A DNA stretch of 64,000 bases from Streptacidiphilus neutrinimicus (GCF_000787815.1 NZ_BBPO01000016.1:53851-117850); one strand, 5' to 3'; positions 51,207 through 60,693 are shown, numbered from the stretch's first letter. Made by a program: numbers and translations. Notes: generated by a model not told the origin, from the sequence alone.

Positions 51207-53051
51207 TCACGCCTTGCCGGTCAGGCGCCAGACCTGGTTCTTCTTGGTGCTCAGGTTGCTCGCCGGGTCACAGGTCCACTGGTGGATCGTGGCTCCGGCC
51301 GTCTTCGAGACGTTGCTGACGTCGACGCACTTGCCGCTGTGGACGGCGACCAGCTGGTAGTCCTGGCTGTTGCCGAGCGCGGTGACCGGGTTGAGCGTGA
51401 ACTCCTGGTTCGTGCCACCGTTGCAGCTGTACTGGATGACGGCGGCGCCGTCGGCGGTGGAGGCGCCGGAGACGTCAAGGCACTTGCCGCTGTGCTCGTT
51501 GACGACGGTGTAGGTGTTCGCCCGTCCGGCGACCGGCTTGAGGTCGAGCATCTGCTGGTAGCCGCCCTCGCAGTAGTACTGCTGGTACTGGGTCCCGTTG
51601 GCGGTGCTGAGGTTGGTGTCGTCCAGGCACTGGAGGCTGTTCTCGCTGAGGGCGGCGGTGGAGATCGTGGTGTTGGAGGGCGGTAGGAGGGTGATGGTGT
51701 AGCCGTCCGTGGCGTTGGTGTAGGGGAGCGTCACCGACGCGGCGTTGTTGCTGACGGTCAGGTCCGTGTCGGAGACGGTGGTGGGTCCGGCGACGCCGTT
51801 GGCGTCGGGGAGACGCTGGATGACGGCGCGGACCTGGCCGTTCTCCACGACCGAGGTGGTGTCGAGTCGGTTGAGGGCGACGGTGATGTTGCCGGTGTTG
51901 CCGTTGCTGCCTATGAGGACCTTGGCGTTCCTGGCGGTGTTGTCCTTGGTGGCGAAGCCGTCGGTGTTGGCGCCGGGGACGAGGTTGACGACGTTGCCCG
52001 TCTGGGAGCCGTAGTAGCGGTACATGAACCACTCGCCGCGCGGCAGGTACTGGCCGGCGCTGTTCTTGGTGAGCAGGTTGGCCTCGTAGTCGTGCAGAGC
52101 CAGGCCGGAGCCCCAGTTGCCGCGCAGGCCGTCGACGCCGGCCCGCTCAAGGCGGCTGATGTACCAGGCGCCGCCGCCGGGGCTCTGCTGGGCGCGGGTG
52201 GCGTACTCGTTGATCTGGTACGGCCGTTGGTTGGTGAGGCCGTAGGAGGCAAGCAGGCCGTCCATGGCGGCGGCGTCGGCGACGGGGTCACCGGCCTCGG
52301 CGTGCCAGCTCCAGATGTCGGGGACGGCGTTGTGGGTCTTGACGTAGGGGAGGTAGGCCTGCCACCAGGTGTTGTTCGCGGGGTTCTGGGAGTAGCTGGG
52401 GCCGACGATGAGCTGGCCGGGGAAGCTGGCACGGACGTCGGCGTAGAAGCGGGACCACATCTGGAGGTACTGGCTCTCCGGCCGCCCCCAGAAGTTCTGG
52501 CCGTTGGGCTCGTTCCAGAGGTCCCACTGGACCGTCATGTTGTTGGCCTTGACATCGGAGAAGAGCTGGTTGACGAAGGCGTCGAACGTCGTCCAGTCGC
52601 CGTTGTCGCCGGGAAAGGCCTGGTTGGTGGTGCCGTCGGCGCCCCACAGGTCGTGGGGGAGCAGGATGAAGGTGCCGCCGAGGGCGGTGGTGCGCTTGTA
52701 CTGGGCGAGGGTGGCGTTCCAGCGGGTCTGGTAGTCGGCGAGGCTGGTGGCGTAGCCGCCGCTGTTGAGCTGGGCGCCGCCGGCCCGCTCGGAGTGCCAC
52801 TTGATGTCCGTGTAGAAGTGGTCCGGCGGCAGTGACCCGTCAGGGGTCATCCCGTACAGGGTGCCCGAGGCGCGGTAGGTCGGGGTGCCTGCGGTGGTGG
52901 CGAAGTCGACCGTGACGCCTGTGTCGGCGGCCTGTGACGGGCCGGCGGGCAGCAGGGTCGTGGCCAGCGTGGCCAGCAGGACGACGGCGATCGAGACCGT
53001 TCGTCGTCCGGTGCCGGTCGTCGGACGGGGAGGTGCGGTGAGTGGGCTCAT
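51207..53051 (-). CDS. Secreted clan GH-A-like glycoside hydrolase with CBM13
   Basis: The 614-residue protein has a signal peptide (1-41, PSQA-A) and a catalytic domain at about 45-350. The acid/base Glu181 lies in QWDLWNEPNGQ and the likely nucleophile Glu282 in PYQINEYATR; the NEP and E-x-Y motifs at strands 4 and 7 mark clan GH-A. A beta-sandwich (350-460) and a CBM13 domain (470-614) with QCLDD, GKCLDV and GKCVDV repeats follow. It is closely similar in domain 1 to the gene at 53178 (both have GTSPGDN/DGSLPPDH start motifs and LPHDLWGAD/LMLSDLWGAD), so they are paralogues. The family is perhaps GH39-related; the substrate is unknown. Confidence 0.85.
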   Translation of the reverse strand: MSPLTAPPRPTTGTGRRTVSIAVVLLATLATTLLPAGPSQAADTGVTVDFATTAGTPTYRASGTLYGMTPDGSLPPDHFYTDIKWHSERAGGAQLNSGGYATSLADYQTRWNATLAQYKRTTALGGTFILLPHDLWGADGTTNQAFPGDNGDWTTFDAFVNQLFSDVKANNMTVQWDLWNEPNGQNFWGRPESQYLQMWSRFYADVRASFPGQLIVGPSYSQNPANNTWWQAYLPYVKTHNAVPDIWSWHAEAGDPVADAAAMDGLLASYGLTNQRPYQINEYATRAQQSPGGGAWYISRLERAGVDGLRGNWGSGLALHDYEANLLTKNSAGQYLPRGEWFMYRYYGSQTGNVVNLVPGANTDGFATKDNTARNAKVLIGSNGNTGNITVALNRLDTTSVVENGQVRAVIQRLPDANGVAGPTTVSDTDLTVSNNAASVTLPYTNATDGYTITLLPPSNTTISTAALSENSLQCLDDTNLSTANGTQYQQYYCEGGYQQMLDLKPVAGRANTYTVVNEHSGKCLDVSGASTADGAAVIQYSCNGGTNQEFTLNPVTALGNSQDYQLVAVHSGKCVDVSNVSKTAGATIHQWTCDPASNLSTKKNQVWRLTGKA

Positions 53052-53177
53052 CGTGCGGCTCCTCGGGGTGCGGTGACGGTGCCCGGGCCTGATCGTCCCC
53101 GGGGCTCAGGAAGCCGGTCGGGGCCGCCGGTGCGGTGGGCCGCCCCGACCAGGGGTGGACGTCTCGCTGATCCCGTG

Positions 53178-55355
53178 TCAGAAGACGGTCGCGGAGTCCA
53201 GCGCGACGATGTCGTTCGAGCTGGCGCCGTTCTTGGTCCCGGTGACCGTGACCGTGATGGTGTGGGTGCCGGAGGTCAGACCCGAGACGCTGAACAGGCT
53301 CGCCCCGGGAACGCGGGCCGCGCTGTAGTCGTCGACGCTGTGAGCAGGGCCGCCGTCGACGGAGTAGGTGGCGATGCCCTGGTCGACGTCCTTGACGCCG
53401 TAGACGACGGCTCCCGTGCCGTTGAACGTCAGCGTCGCGGTTGATCCAGCCGTGTTGCTCCAGTGGGCCGTTCCCTCGAACAGGTCGCCGACGCCGGTGG
53501 CCGTCCCCCAGGTGCCGCCGTAGGCGAAGGCGTTGGTGCCGGAGGTCGTGCCGTCATCAGCGGTGGTGATGTTCGGCGTGACGGTGGCGTAGTCGATCGC
53601 CACGGTGTCGTTGGCACTGGAGGCGTTCTTCGTGCCCGCGTTGGTGATCGTGACGGTGTGTGTTCCCGCGCCCAGCCCCGTGGTGGAGAAGAGCGGTGCC
53701 TGCGCGGTGCGGGTCGAGGCGTAGTCGTCGGCGTAGGTCACCGGGCCCCCGTCGACGGAGAAGCCCGCGATGCCCTGGTCCACGTCCTTGACGCCCCAGA
53801 TGGTCGCACCGCTGCCGGTGAAGGTGTAGGTCGCGGCGCCGCCGGTGGTGTTGCTCCAGTGGGCGGTGCCCTGGTGCAGGTCCGGCACGCCGGCGGCGGT
53901 GCCCCAGGTCGAGTCGTAGCCGAAGTGGTCCGTGCCCGAGGTGGCGGTGTCGTCGGTCGTCGTGTCGGAGGACACCGAGCCGGGCGGCGTCACGAACAGG
54001 ACGTAGGCGCCGTCGGCGTCGCCGAGCGTGACGGGAACGGTGACGGAGCCGCCGGAGACGGTGACGTTGCCGCTGTACACGGTTTCGGGGCTGTTGAGCG
54101 AGGCGACGTTCGGGATCCGGTCGAGCTCGACGTGCGTGGTGCCGCCGGAGATCAGCCACGGGTCAGCGCCGAATCCGCTGATGGACACGTTCGCCTGTCC
54201 GACGAAGCCGCCGGAGTCGCCGATCAGCGCCGCCACCTGCTTCTTGTTGCTGTCGACGGCCGCGGTCACGGCCGTGTTCCCGCTGCCCGTGGCGGAGACC
54301 CGAGTCCCGGTCAGGTCGGCGTACGCGCGGTAGGCCCAGTACTGCCCGCTGGGCACCAGGCTCCCGCCACTGTGGGTGAGGACGGTGCCGAGGTCGCCGG
54401 AGGCGCAGCAGTTGTCCCACTCCCCGCGAGCCGCGGAGGCGATGCCGGACTGGGCGAGGCGGTCGAGGTTCCAGGCCGTGTAGGCGGCGTTCTCGGCACC
54501 GAGCGGGATGTACTCGTTCTGCGACTGGGTGATACCGGTGATGCCGGCGGCCGCGAGGTAGCTGTTGACCTGGGCGGCCTGGGGCACCGGATCGCCGTAG
54601 TGGTAGCTGATCACGTTCGGGAGGGTGCCCGCCGCCTGCGCGGTCTGGATCCACGTCTGGTAGTAACTGGTCACGCCGCCGGCGAACGCGGGGCCCTCGA
54701 TGCGGGCGGAAGGCGCGAGTCGCCGGATCTCCTTGACGGCGCTGTTCCACATCTGCCAGTACTGCGTGCCGATCCCCGGCGGGAAGAAGCCGGAGCCGTT
54801 CGGCTCGTTGTAGGGCTCGTACGTCACCGTGACCCCGGCGTTCTGCATGGCGGCCACGGTGTCGTCGACGAAGGTGATCCAGTTCGAGCAGTCGCCGTTG
54901 TCGCACGGGTAGAGGGCGTTGCTCGGCTGCGTCAGGTCGGCGCCCCACAGGTCGCTGAGCATCAGGACGTACTCGGCGTGGTACGGCGCCTGCGTCGTGC
55001 GCCTGACCTGGGCGAGGATCGAGTTGATGCGCGCCTGGTAGCCCGCTCCGGGCTTGTAGCCGTCGCCGATCCAGCCATCGCCGGCGATGCGGGCCCCGCC
55101 GCCGCGCATCATGGTGGGGTTCAGCGGCTGTAGGTAGTTGTCGCCCGGGGAGGTCCCGTCCTGGCTCAGGCCGTACAGGAAGCCTTGGCCGACGCCGGTC
55201 ATGGGTCCGGCCGTTGATGACAGATCCACGCTGAGCGTCTCGGTGGCGGCGTGGGCTGCGGGTGGTGCCGCCATCAGGAGCAAGGCCGCGCTCGCGCCGA
55301 CCGCGAGCCAGCTCTTGATCCTGGCACGGGCACGCACGGGGGGACTCAGGCGCAT
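53178..55355 (-). CDS. Secreted clan GH-A-like glycoside hydrolase with two C-terminal repeats
   Basis: The 725-residue protein has a signal peptide (about 1-36, AAHA). The catalytic domain at 40-370 carries acid/base Glu184 in YEPYNEPNGSG and nucleophile Glu281 in SQNEYIPLG, the same arrangement as the paralogue at 51207. After a beta-sandwich come two tandem domains of about 120 residues (475-595 and 605-725) with matching landmarks: TWGTAAGVPDLHQGTAHWSN and TWGTATGVGDLFEGTAHWSN, each then (V/W)GVKDVDQGIA and DYAT/DSAT. These look like a carbohydrate-binding repeat that I cannot name. It is co-oriented with the GH63-like gene and importer, probably degrading the same polymer. Confidence 0.85.
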   Translation of the reverse strand: MRLSPPVRARARIKSWLAVGASAALLLMAAPPAAHAATETLSVDLSSTAGPMTGVGQGFLYGLSQDGTSPGDNYLQPLNPTMMRGGGARIAGDGWIGDGYKPGAGYQARINSILAQVRRTTQAPYHAEYVLMLSDLWGADLTQPSNALYPCDNGDCSNWITFVDDTVAAMQNAGVTVTYEPYNEPNGSGFFPPGIGTQYWQMWNSAVKEIRRLAPSARIEGPAFAGGVTSYYQTWIQTAQAAGTLPNVISYHYGDPVPQAAQVNSYLAAAGITGITQSQNEYIPLGAENAAYTAWNLDRLAQSGIASAARGEWDNCCASGDLGTVLTHSGGSLVPSGQYWAYRAYADLTGTRVSATGSGNTAVTAAVDSNKKQVAALIGDSGGFVGQANVSISGFGADPWLISGGTTHVELDRIPNVASLNSPETVYSGNVTVSGGSVTVPVTLGDADGAYVLFVTPPGSVSSDTTTDDTATSGTDHFGYDSTWGTAAGVPDLHQGTAHWSNTTGGAATYTFTGSGATIWGVKDVDQGIAGFSVDGGPVTYADDYASTRTAQAPLFSTTGLGAGTHTVTITNAGTKNASSANDTVAIDYATVTPNITTADDGTTSGTNAFAYGGTWGTATGVGDLFEGTAHWSNTAGSTATLTFNGTGAVVYGVKDVDQGIATYSVDGGPAHSVDDYSAARVPGASLFSVSGLTSGTHTITVTVTGTKNGASSNDIVALDSATVF

Positions 55356-55455
55356 GGTGCTCTCCCAAGGTGGGTGGAGGGCCCCGGGCCGGGCGGCTCG
55401 GGAAGCTGGGGTGTCCGGGCGTACGCGATGGCTCGCCGGGAGGGGCGTGGACGGC

Positions 55456-57213
55456 TCAGCCGAGCACGGGCTGGGCTGAGTTGCGACGGGTGTGGGCCTC
55501 CGCCAGGAGGAGGTAGGCGGCGGCGGTCCAGGTGTAGGCGCGGTCGCGCAGTCCGGCGCCGGTGCGGGCGTCGAAGTTCTCGGCGAAGCCTGAGGTCTCG
55601 CACAGCACCCGGAAGCGGGCGCTGACCTCGTCAGCGAGGTCGGTGTGGCCGGCGCGACGCAGTCCGTCCTCGATCAGGACGGTCGACGGCGCCCAGATCG
55701 GGCCGCGCCAGTAGCCGTCCGCCTCGTAGCAGGGGGAGTCGGGGTGCTCGGTCGCCAGGCCGTGGTCGGTGAGGTGGCCACGGATGCGGTCCGCGAGCTT
55801 GGCGCTGATGGACGGGGGCAGCTGCTCCCCGAGCACGATCGGCATCAGGTCCAGCAGGCTGCGGCTGCGGGTGGTGGTGCCGGTGTGCGGGGAACGGGCG
55901 AGAAACCGGTCACCGTCCCACAACTGGTCGAGCAGGGCGGCAAGGACGGCGTCGGCGAGGACCGCGAACTCGTCGGCCTCGTCCGGTCGGTTGAGCTCGA
56001 CGGCCATCCTCGCGAGCTCCTTGAGCTGCAGGACGAGGAACGCCGCCAGATCGGGAGCCTCGACGAGGCGACGGGAGTCGAAGGTGGTCGCGTTGTCCCA
56101 GCCGCTGTCGTTGCCGTGCTGGTAGTGCGGCAGGGCTGAGCCCGGGACGCGGCGAGCGTCCAGCCAGAACCGGGTCCAGTTCCTCAACCGCTCGTACGCC
56201 GTAGTGAGTTGCTGTCCGGCCAGCGGTTGTGGCAGGCGTGCGCGCAGGCGGTTCAGGGCCCAGCCGTGGATGGGCGGCTTGACGAAGTTGTAGAGGACTT
56301 CGGAGTGCGTGACCGAATCCGGCAGGGCTCCGCGTTCGTCCTGGTGGTCGAACGGCAACTGGAACTGGTCCCAAGCGAGTTCGGGGGAGCTGGCCGCCAC
56401 TGCCAGGGCGTTGAAGCAGTGGTCCCAGCTCCAGACCTTGTCCATCCAGTGCTTCGACATCAGGATGCCGGGGCGCTTCAGCAAGCCCTCGGGGCGGACC
56501 GTGGCGGACCACAGGACGTAGGCAGCGAGGTTGGCGGCCGGCGCGGTGCCGGTGAGGGGGCCGGTGAACGGCCGCGCGAAGGAGCGGAAGCCGGTCCGGG
56601 CGCGGTCGGTGACCGTGTCGAAGTCGCCGGTGGTGGCGTAGGGGACGCGGGCGCTGTCCATCTCCTCGATGACGGCTTCCCACTCGGGCGCGCCGTGGAG
56701 GGTCAGGCGTCGGTCGGCCTCGGCGAGCGCCTCGGCTCCGGCAACGTCCGCGAAGGCGCCGGACAGAAGGGTGATGCGGTAGCGGCGTCCGGTTTCGTAG
56801 GAACTGAACTGGTAGGAGCCGTCGACCGGGTCGCGGTAGAGATAGGTGCCCGTGAACGGGGTGAGCTTGCCCTCGGCCGGGGTGATGACGAGGGACAGGT
56901 TGCGGCCGCGTACGCGAAGGACGTCCGCGGTCTCGTAGGCGAACTCGATGTGGCCTTCTGCGGCGGCGACGGTGAGGAGGCCGGGCGTGGGATGCCAGGC
57001 GGCCGGCGCCCGGCTGCCGGTGTCGGGAACGACCGGCAGCAGGCGCAGGACGGCGTGCATGCCGTTCTTGTGGGAGACCAGGTGCAGGTCACGGGTGCGG
57101 GTGTGCAGTGCGGTGACCGGCGACAGGTTGAACCAGGACCCGTAGTGGCTGAAGGGAATGTCCTCAAGGGCGAACGTCGGGCCGTGGGCGATGTCGGTCA
57201 AGGCAGAGCTCAC
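55456..57213 (-). CDS. GH63-like (MGH1-type) glucosidase, cytoplasmic
   Basis: The 585-residue protein from GTG 57213 lacks a signal peptide. An N-terminal beta-sandwich (1-210) is followed by an (alpha/alpha)6 barrel with LMSKHWMDKVWSWDHCFNALA (Asp near residue 275), VTHSEVLYNFVKPPIHGWALN and the terminal CYEADGYWRGPIWAPSTVLIEDGL, text typical of GH63 and trehalase-like glucosidases. In this operon it would hydrolyse an imported oligosaccharide. The start is uncertain: the frame remains open upstream across a GGGGTC hexanucleotide repeat, which would add a Asp-Pro stretch if translated. An AAGAA box precedes the GTG. Confidence 0.85.
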   Translation of the reverse strand: MSSALTDIAHGPTFALEDIPFSHYGSWFNLSPVTALHTRTRDLHLVSHKNGMHAVLRLLPVVPDTGSRAPAAWHPTPGLLTVAAAEGHIEFAYETADVLRVRGRNLSLVITPAEGKLTPFTGTYLYRDPVDGSYQFSSYETGRRYRITLLSGAFADVAGAEALAEADRRLTLHGAPEWEAVIEEMDSARVPYATTGDFDTVTDRARTGFRSFARPFTGPLTGTAPAANLAAYVLWSATVRPEGLLKRPGILMSKHWMDKVWSWDHCFNALAVAASSPELAWDQFQLPFDHQDERGALPDSVTHSEVLYNFVKPPIHGWALNRLRARLPQPLAGQQLTTAYERLRNWTRFWLDARRVPGSALPHYQHGNDSGWDNATTFDSRRLVEAPDLAAFLVLQLKELARMAVELNRPDEADEFAVLADAVLAALLDQLWDGDRFLARSPHTGTTTRSRSLLDLMPIVLGEQLPPSISAKLADRIRGHLTDHGLATEHPDSPCYEADGYWRGPIWAPSTVLIEDGLRRAGHTDLADEVSARFRVLCETSGFAENFDARTGAGLRDRAYTWTAAAYLLLAEAHTRRNSAQPVLG

Positions 57214-57220
57214 TTCTTGA

Positions 57221-57259
<39 letters not shown>

Positions 57260-57295
57260 CGCGGGCAGCGGCGGGCGGCGGGCGGCATCGGGCGG

Positions 57296-58168
57296 TCAGT
57301 CCTTGACCGCTCCGGAGGTGACGCCCGCGGCGATGTAGCGCTGGGCGAGGATCAGGATCAGGGCGGCGGGGACGGAGGCCACCACGGCGGTCGCCATGAT
57401 GGCGTTCCACTGCTGGTTGTTGTTGCCGATGTAGTGGTAGATGCCGAGCGTGATCGGCTGGTTGGTGCCGCCGTTGTCGAGGGTGCTCGCGAAGACGAAG
57501 TCGGACCAGGACCACAGGAACGCGAACAGCGACACGGTGACGACGGCGTTCCGGCTCATCGGCAGCACGATCGACCAGAAGGTGCGCACCGGGCCGGCGC
57601 CGTCGATCTGGGCGGCTTGCAGGAGTTCCCCGGGGATCCCGCTCATGAACGCGGTGAAGATCAGCACGCCGAACGGCACCGCGAGGGTGGAGTCGGCCAC
57701 GATCAGGCCGGGCACGGACTCCATGAACCCAAGGTTCAGGTAGATGGCGTAGAAGCCCATCGCCATGATGATTCCGGGCACCATCTGGGCCACGAGCATC
57801 AGGAAGGACACCAGCCCGCCGCCGCGCGGTCGCAGCTTCGCCAGCGCGTACCCGGCGGGCGCGGCCAGGGCGACGGTCAGTACCACGGTGCCCAGGCCGA
57901 TGAAGAGACTCGTGGCCAGGTAGGGGAGTTGCTGGTCCAGGACCAGCCGGTACCCCTCCAGCGTCCCGTTGATCGGCAGCAGGTCCGGGGTGGACTTGCG
58001 CATGTTCCGGTCCTGGGTCAGCGAGACGTTGACCATCCAGTAGACCGGGAACAGCATGGCCGCGGTGAACAGGACACCCAGGGCGGTCCTCCACCACACG
58101 CGGTTGCGGGGGCGGCGGGTCGTCGCGCCGTGGGTGGGGCGCAGGCCCGAGGCGGTCGCGGAGCTCAT
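57296..58168 (-). CDS. Sugar ABC transporter permease (MalG-like)
   Basis: The 290-residue MalG/CUT1-type permease has six helices and the EAA loop as LLQAAQIDGAGPVRTFWSIVLPMSR at about residue 186. It follows the sister permease with ATGA overlap. The ATG at 58168 fits MSSATASGLRPTH. The C-terminus IAAGVTSGAVKD matches the family ending (GxxxGAVK). It imports an oligosaccharide together with the genes at 58165 and 59219. The ATPase subunit is not encoded here, as usual in Streptomyces, where MsiK is shared. Confidence 0.92.
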   Translation of the reverse strand: MSSATASGLRPTHGATTRRPRNRVWWRTALGVLFTAAMLFPVYWMVNVSLTQDRNMRKSTPDLLPINGTLEGYRLVLDQQLPYLATSLFIGLGTVVLTVALAAPAGYALAKLRPRGGGLVSFLMLVAQMVPGIIMAMGFYAIYLNLGFMESVPGLIVADSTLAVPFGVLIFTAFMSGIPGELLQAAQIDGAGPVRTFWSIVLPMSRNAVVTVSLFAFLWSWSDFVFASTLDNGGTNQPITLGIYHYIGNNNQQWNAIMATAVVASVPAALILILAQRYIAAGVTSGAVKD

Positions 58169-59157
58169 GATGCGTTCTGCCTTCGCTGGACGCGGACGTA
58201 CAACAGGCCGAAGACCAGGGCGATCAGGACCAGGAGGTTGCCGACGGCGGAGCCCGGACCGAACTGGGGCAGCAGGTTGCCGAAGCCGAGGCGGTAGGAC
58301 CAGGTGGCCAAGGTGGTGGACGAGTCGCCGGGACCGCCCTTCGTCATGATCCAGATGATGTCGAAGACCTTCAGCGTGTAGACCAGACCCAGTAGCAGGG
58401 TGATCGCGGACACCGGGCGCAGCAGGGGGAAGGTGATGCGCCAGAACCGCTGCCAGGCGTTGGCGCCGTCCAGGGCGGCGGCTTCGTACAGCGAGGCAGG
58501 GATGGTCTGCAGCCCGCTGTAGAGCACGACCAGATTGAACGGGACGCCGATCCAGATGTTGGCGACGATGACCGACACCAGCGACCAGGAGGGCGAGGTC
58601 AGCCAGTTGACCGCGCCGATGCCGACCGTGTGCAGCGCCGCGTTGACGACGCCCGAGTCGCTGCTGAGCATCCACGACCAGGTGGAGGCGGACACGATCA
58701 GCGGCAGCAGCCACGGCACCAGGAACAGCGCCCGCAGGACGGACGACAGCGGGAAGTGCCTGACGAAGAACACCGCGAGCGCGAGCCCGATCGAGTACTG
58801 GAAGAACAACGAGACGCCGGTGAAGATCACCGTGTGCAGCAGCGCCGGCCAGAAGGTCGGGTCCTGGACGACGTCGCTGTAGTTCTGCACTCCGGTGAAG
58901 GGGGCGCCGCCCTGGACGAACGTGCGCACGGTGTAGTCGCGCAGGGACAGGTCGATGTTGCGGTAGAGCGGGTAGGCGTAGAAGACGCCGAGGTAGATCA
59001 CTACCGGGGCCAGGAACCCCCAGGCGGTCCACTGCTGCGAGCGGGGCTTGCCACCTGGTGCCGGCCCGGCGGAGGCAGCCGGTGCGGGAGCGGCGGTCGC
59101 CGCGCCGCGTCGGGCCCGCGCGGGCGGAGCTTCCGCCATGTGCGTGGTGTCGGTCAT
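58165..59157 (-). CDS. Sugar ABC transporter permease (MalF-like)
   Basis: The 330-residue MalF/CUT1-type permease has an N-terminal Ala/Pro-rich cytoplasmic tail (about 40 residues), six helices and the EAA loop LYEAAALDGANAWQRFWRITFPLLRP at about residue 220. It overlaps the MalG gene by ATGA and follows the binding-protein gene after 61 nt. The stretch FDIIWIMTKGGPGDSSTTL is typical of this half-transporter. It is part of the oligosaccharide importer of the 51-62 kb glycan module. Confidence 0.92.
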   Translation of the reverse strand: MTDTTHMAEAPPARARRGAATAAPAPAASAGPAPGGKPRSQQWTAWGFLAPVVIYLGVFYAYPLYRNIDLSLRDYTVRTFVQGGAPFTGVQNYSDVVQDPTFWPALLHTVIFTGVSLFFQYSIGLALAVFFVRHFPLSSVLRALFLVPWLLPLIVSASTWSWMLSSDSGVVNAALHTVGIGAVNWLTSPSWSLVSVIVANIWIGVPFNLVVLYSGLQTIPASLYEAAALDGANAWQRFWRITFPLLRPVSAITLLLGLVYTLKVFDIIWIMTKGGPGDSSTTLATWSYRLGFGNLLPQFGPGSAVGNLLVLIALVFGLLYVRVQRRQNAS

Positions 59158-59218
59158 CAGCGAGAGGTCCTTTGTGGGCGGGCCCGCGCGGCAGCGCCGG
59201 CGCCTGGAGGTTGCCTGC

Positions 59219-60469
59219 TTACTTGGTGGCCGCGGCCTGGGCCGCGTTCAGGGCGTCCTTCGGCGACTGCGAGCCGGTCAGCGCCGCCTGCACCGCACCC
59301 CACAGCTGCTCGGAGATCTTGGGGTACTTCGTTCCCAGGTTGTCGCCGGTACGGCCCTTGGCGGCGGCGACCGCCTGCACCCACACCGCCAGGTCCGGGT
59401 TGGCGGCCACCTGCTTGTCCTGCACGGCCTTGGTCGGGGCCACGTACGACAGCGTCGTGTCGGTGGTCAGCAGGTTCTCCGCGCTGGTCAGGCAGGACAC
59501 CAGTTTGGCGCTGGTGGCGTAGCGGCTCTTGTCGCTCTGCACCGGTACCGTGACGAACTCGCCGCCGGTGGGTGCCGCGGCGGTGCCGCCGTTCATGGCG
59601 GGGATCGGCAGGATCCCGTAGTCGAAGCCGGCCTTCTTCGCGTTGGCGAGCTGCCACGTGCCGTTCTCGGCGAAGGCGTACTGACCGGTGGCGAACTCCT
59701 GCCAGCTGGTCGTCTGGGTGTTGTTGATGACCGAGTTGGGTGCGTAGCCTGCCTTGAGCCAGTTCTGCCAGAGCGTCACGGCGGACACGGCCTGGTTTGA
59801 GGCGAGGTCGGTCAGCTGCGCGCCGGAGCCCCAGAACCAGGGCAGGAACTGGAAGCTGCCCTCCTCGGTGCCGATGGCGGAGAAGGTGATGCCCTTCTTG
59901 CCTGCGGCCTTCACCTTGGCCAGGGCGGCGTTGAGCGAGGCCCAGTCCTTGATGCCCGCCGAATCGACCCCGGCGGCCTTGAGGATGCTCTTGTTGTAGT
60001 ACAGGGCCAGCGTGTTCGCGCCGATGGGGGTCCCGTACGTCTTGCCGCCGCTCTGGCCGGCGCCCAGCAGGTTGGGCAGGACCTGCGAGGTGTCGATCTT
60101 GTTGTCGTCCGTGGTGGTGAGCACACCGGCCTCGGCCAGGGTGGACACGACCGGGTTGTCGACGATCAGCACGTCCGGGGAGTTGCCCTGCTGCGCGGCC
60201 AGGAGCGTCTTGTTGGTCAGGTCGCTCGTGTCGAACGCGGTGCGCTTGATCGTCACGCCCGCCTGCGTGCCGCAGTTGTTCAGCAGCTTCGCCCAGTCGG
60301 AGCCGGCGTCGAACTGGGGGTAGGGGTCCCAGACCGTGTACGTCCCCGCCGCCGAGCCGGACGAGCCGGCGGAGGACCCGGAGGATCCGCCGCAGGCGGA
60401 GGCGCCGGTGAGGATGACCGCGACGGCCAGAGAGGCGAGCGCGAGCCTGCGGGAGGTGTTTCTGTTCAT
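59219..60469 (-). CDS. Extracellular sugar-binding lipoprotein (MalE/UgpB-like)
   Basis: The 416-residue type 1 extracellular solute-binding protein has a lipoprotein signal (AVAVILTGASACGG, Cys26) followed by a Ser/Gly linker. Text such as TLLAAQQGNSPDVLIVDNPVVSTLAEAGVL, ALYYNKSILKAAGVD and WQEFATGQYAFAENGTWQL fits oligosaccharide-binding members. It is the first gene of the minus-strand importer operon and is divergent from the LacI gene, with two operators between. Only one cysteine is visible in the lipobox. The ligand is unknown; the operon enzymes suggest a plant or fungal glycan fragment. Confidence 0.9.
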   Translation of the reverse strand: MNRNTSRRLALASLAVAVILTGASACGGSSGSSAGSSGSAAGTYTVWDPYPQFDAGSDWAKLLNNCGTQAGVTIKRTAFDTSDLTNKTLLAAQQGNSPDVLIVDNPVVSTLAEAGVLTTTDDNKIDTSQVLPNLLGAGQSGGKTYGTPIGANTLALYYNKSILKAAGVDSAGIKDWASLNAALAKVKAAGKKGITFSAIGTEEGSFQFLPWFWGSGAQLTDLASNQAVSAVTLWQNWLKAGYAPNSVINNTQTTSWQEFATGQYAFAENGTWQLANAKKAGFDYGILPIPAMNGGTAAAPTGGEFVTVPVQSDKSRYATSAKLVSCLTSAENLLTTDTTLSYVAPTKAVQDKQVAANPDLAVWVQAVAAAKGRTGDNLGTKYPKISEQLWGAVQAALTGSQSPKDALNAAQAAATK

Positions 60470-60549
60470 GGCGCGTTGTCCCTTTCCGACCTGCGGCGTC
60501 GCGGGGTCAGAAGAAGTGGGCCGGAGGCCCTGGATGCGTTACGCGGAGA

Positions 60550-60580
60550 TGTCGAACCGGTTGCGCGAACCGGTTCGACA
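60550..60580. promoter_or_regulatory. LacI operator 1: perfect 13-bp inverted repeat
   Basis: TGTCGAACCGGTT (60550-60562) and AACCGGTTCGACA (60568-60580) are exact reverse complements with the spacer GCGCG. Each arm also contains the self-complementary AACCGGTT, so it may be two overlapping LacI sites in the divergent region. Confidence 0.85.
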
Positions 60581-60631
60581 GGGAACCTAGGACGCCATCA
60601 GATTGGCGTCAAGGGGTTCTGCACGTGTAGT

Positions 60632-60643
60632 CGAACCGGTTCG
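60632..60643. promoter_or_regulatory. LacI operator 2
   Basis: CGAACCGGTTCG is a perfect palindrome and shares its core with operator 1, about 55-70 nt away and 50 nt before the LacI start. Two phased sites would allow looping and autoregulation. Confidence 0.8.
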
Positions 60644-60693
60644 CGCACCGTAGGATGGCGGCCATGAAAGACGGCCACTAGGGAGCGGAACGC

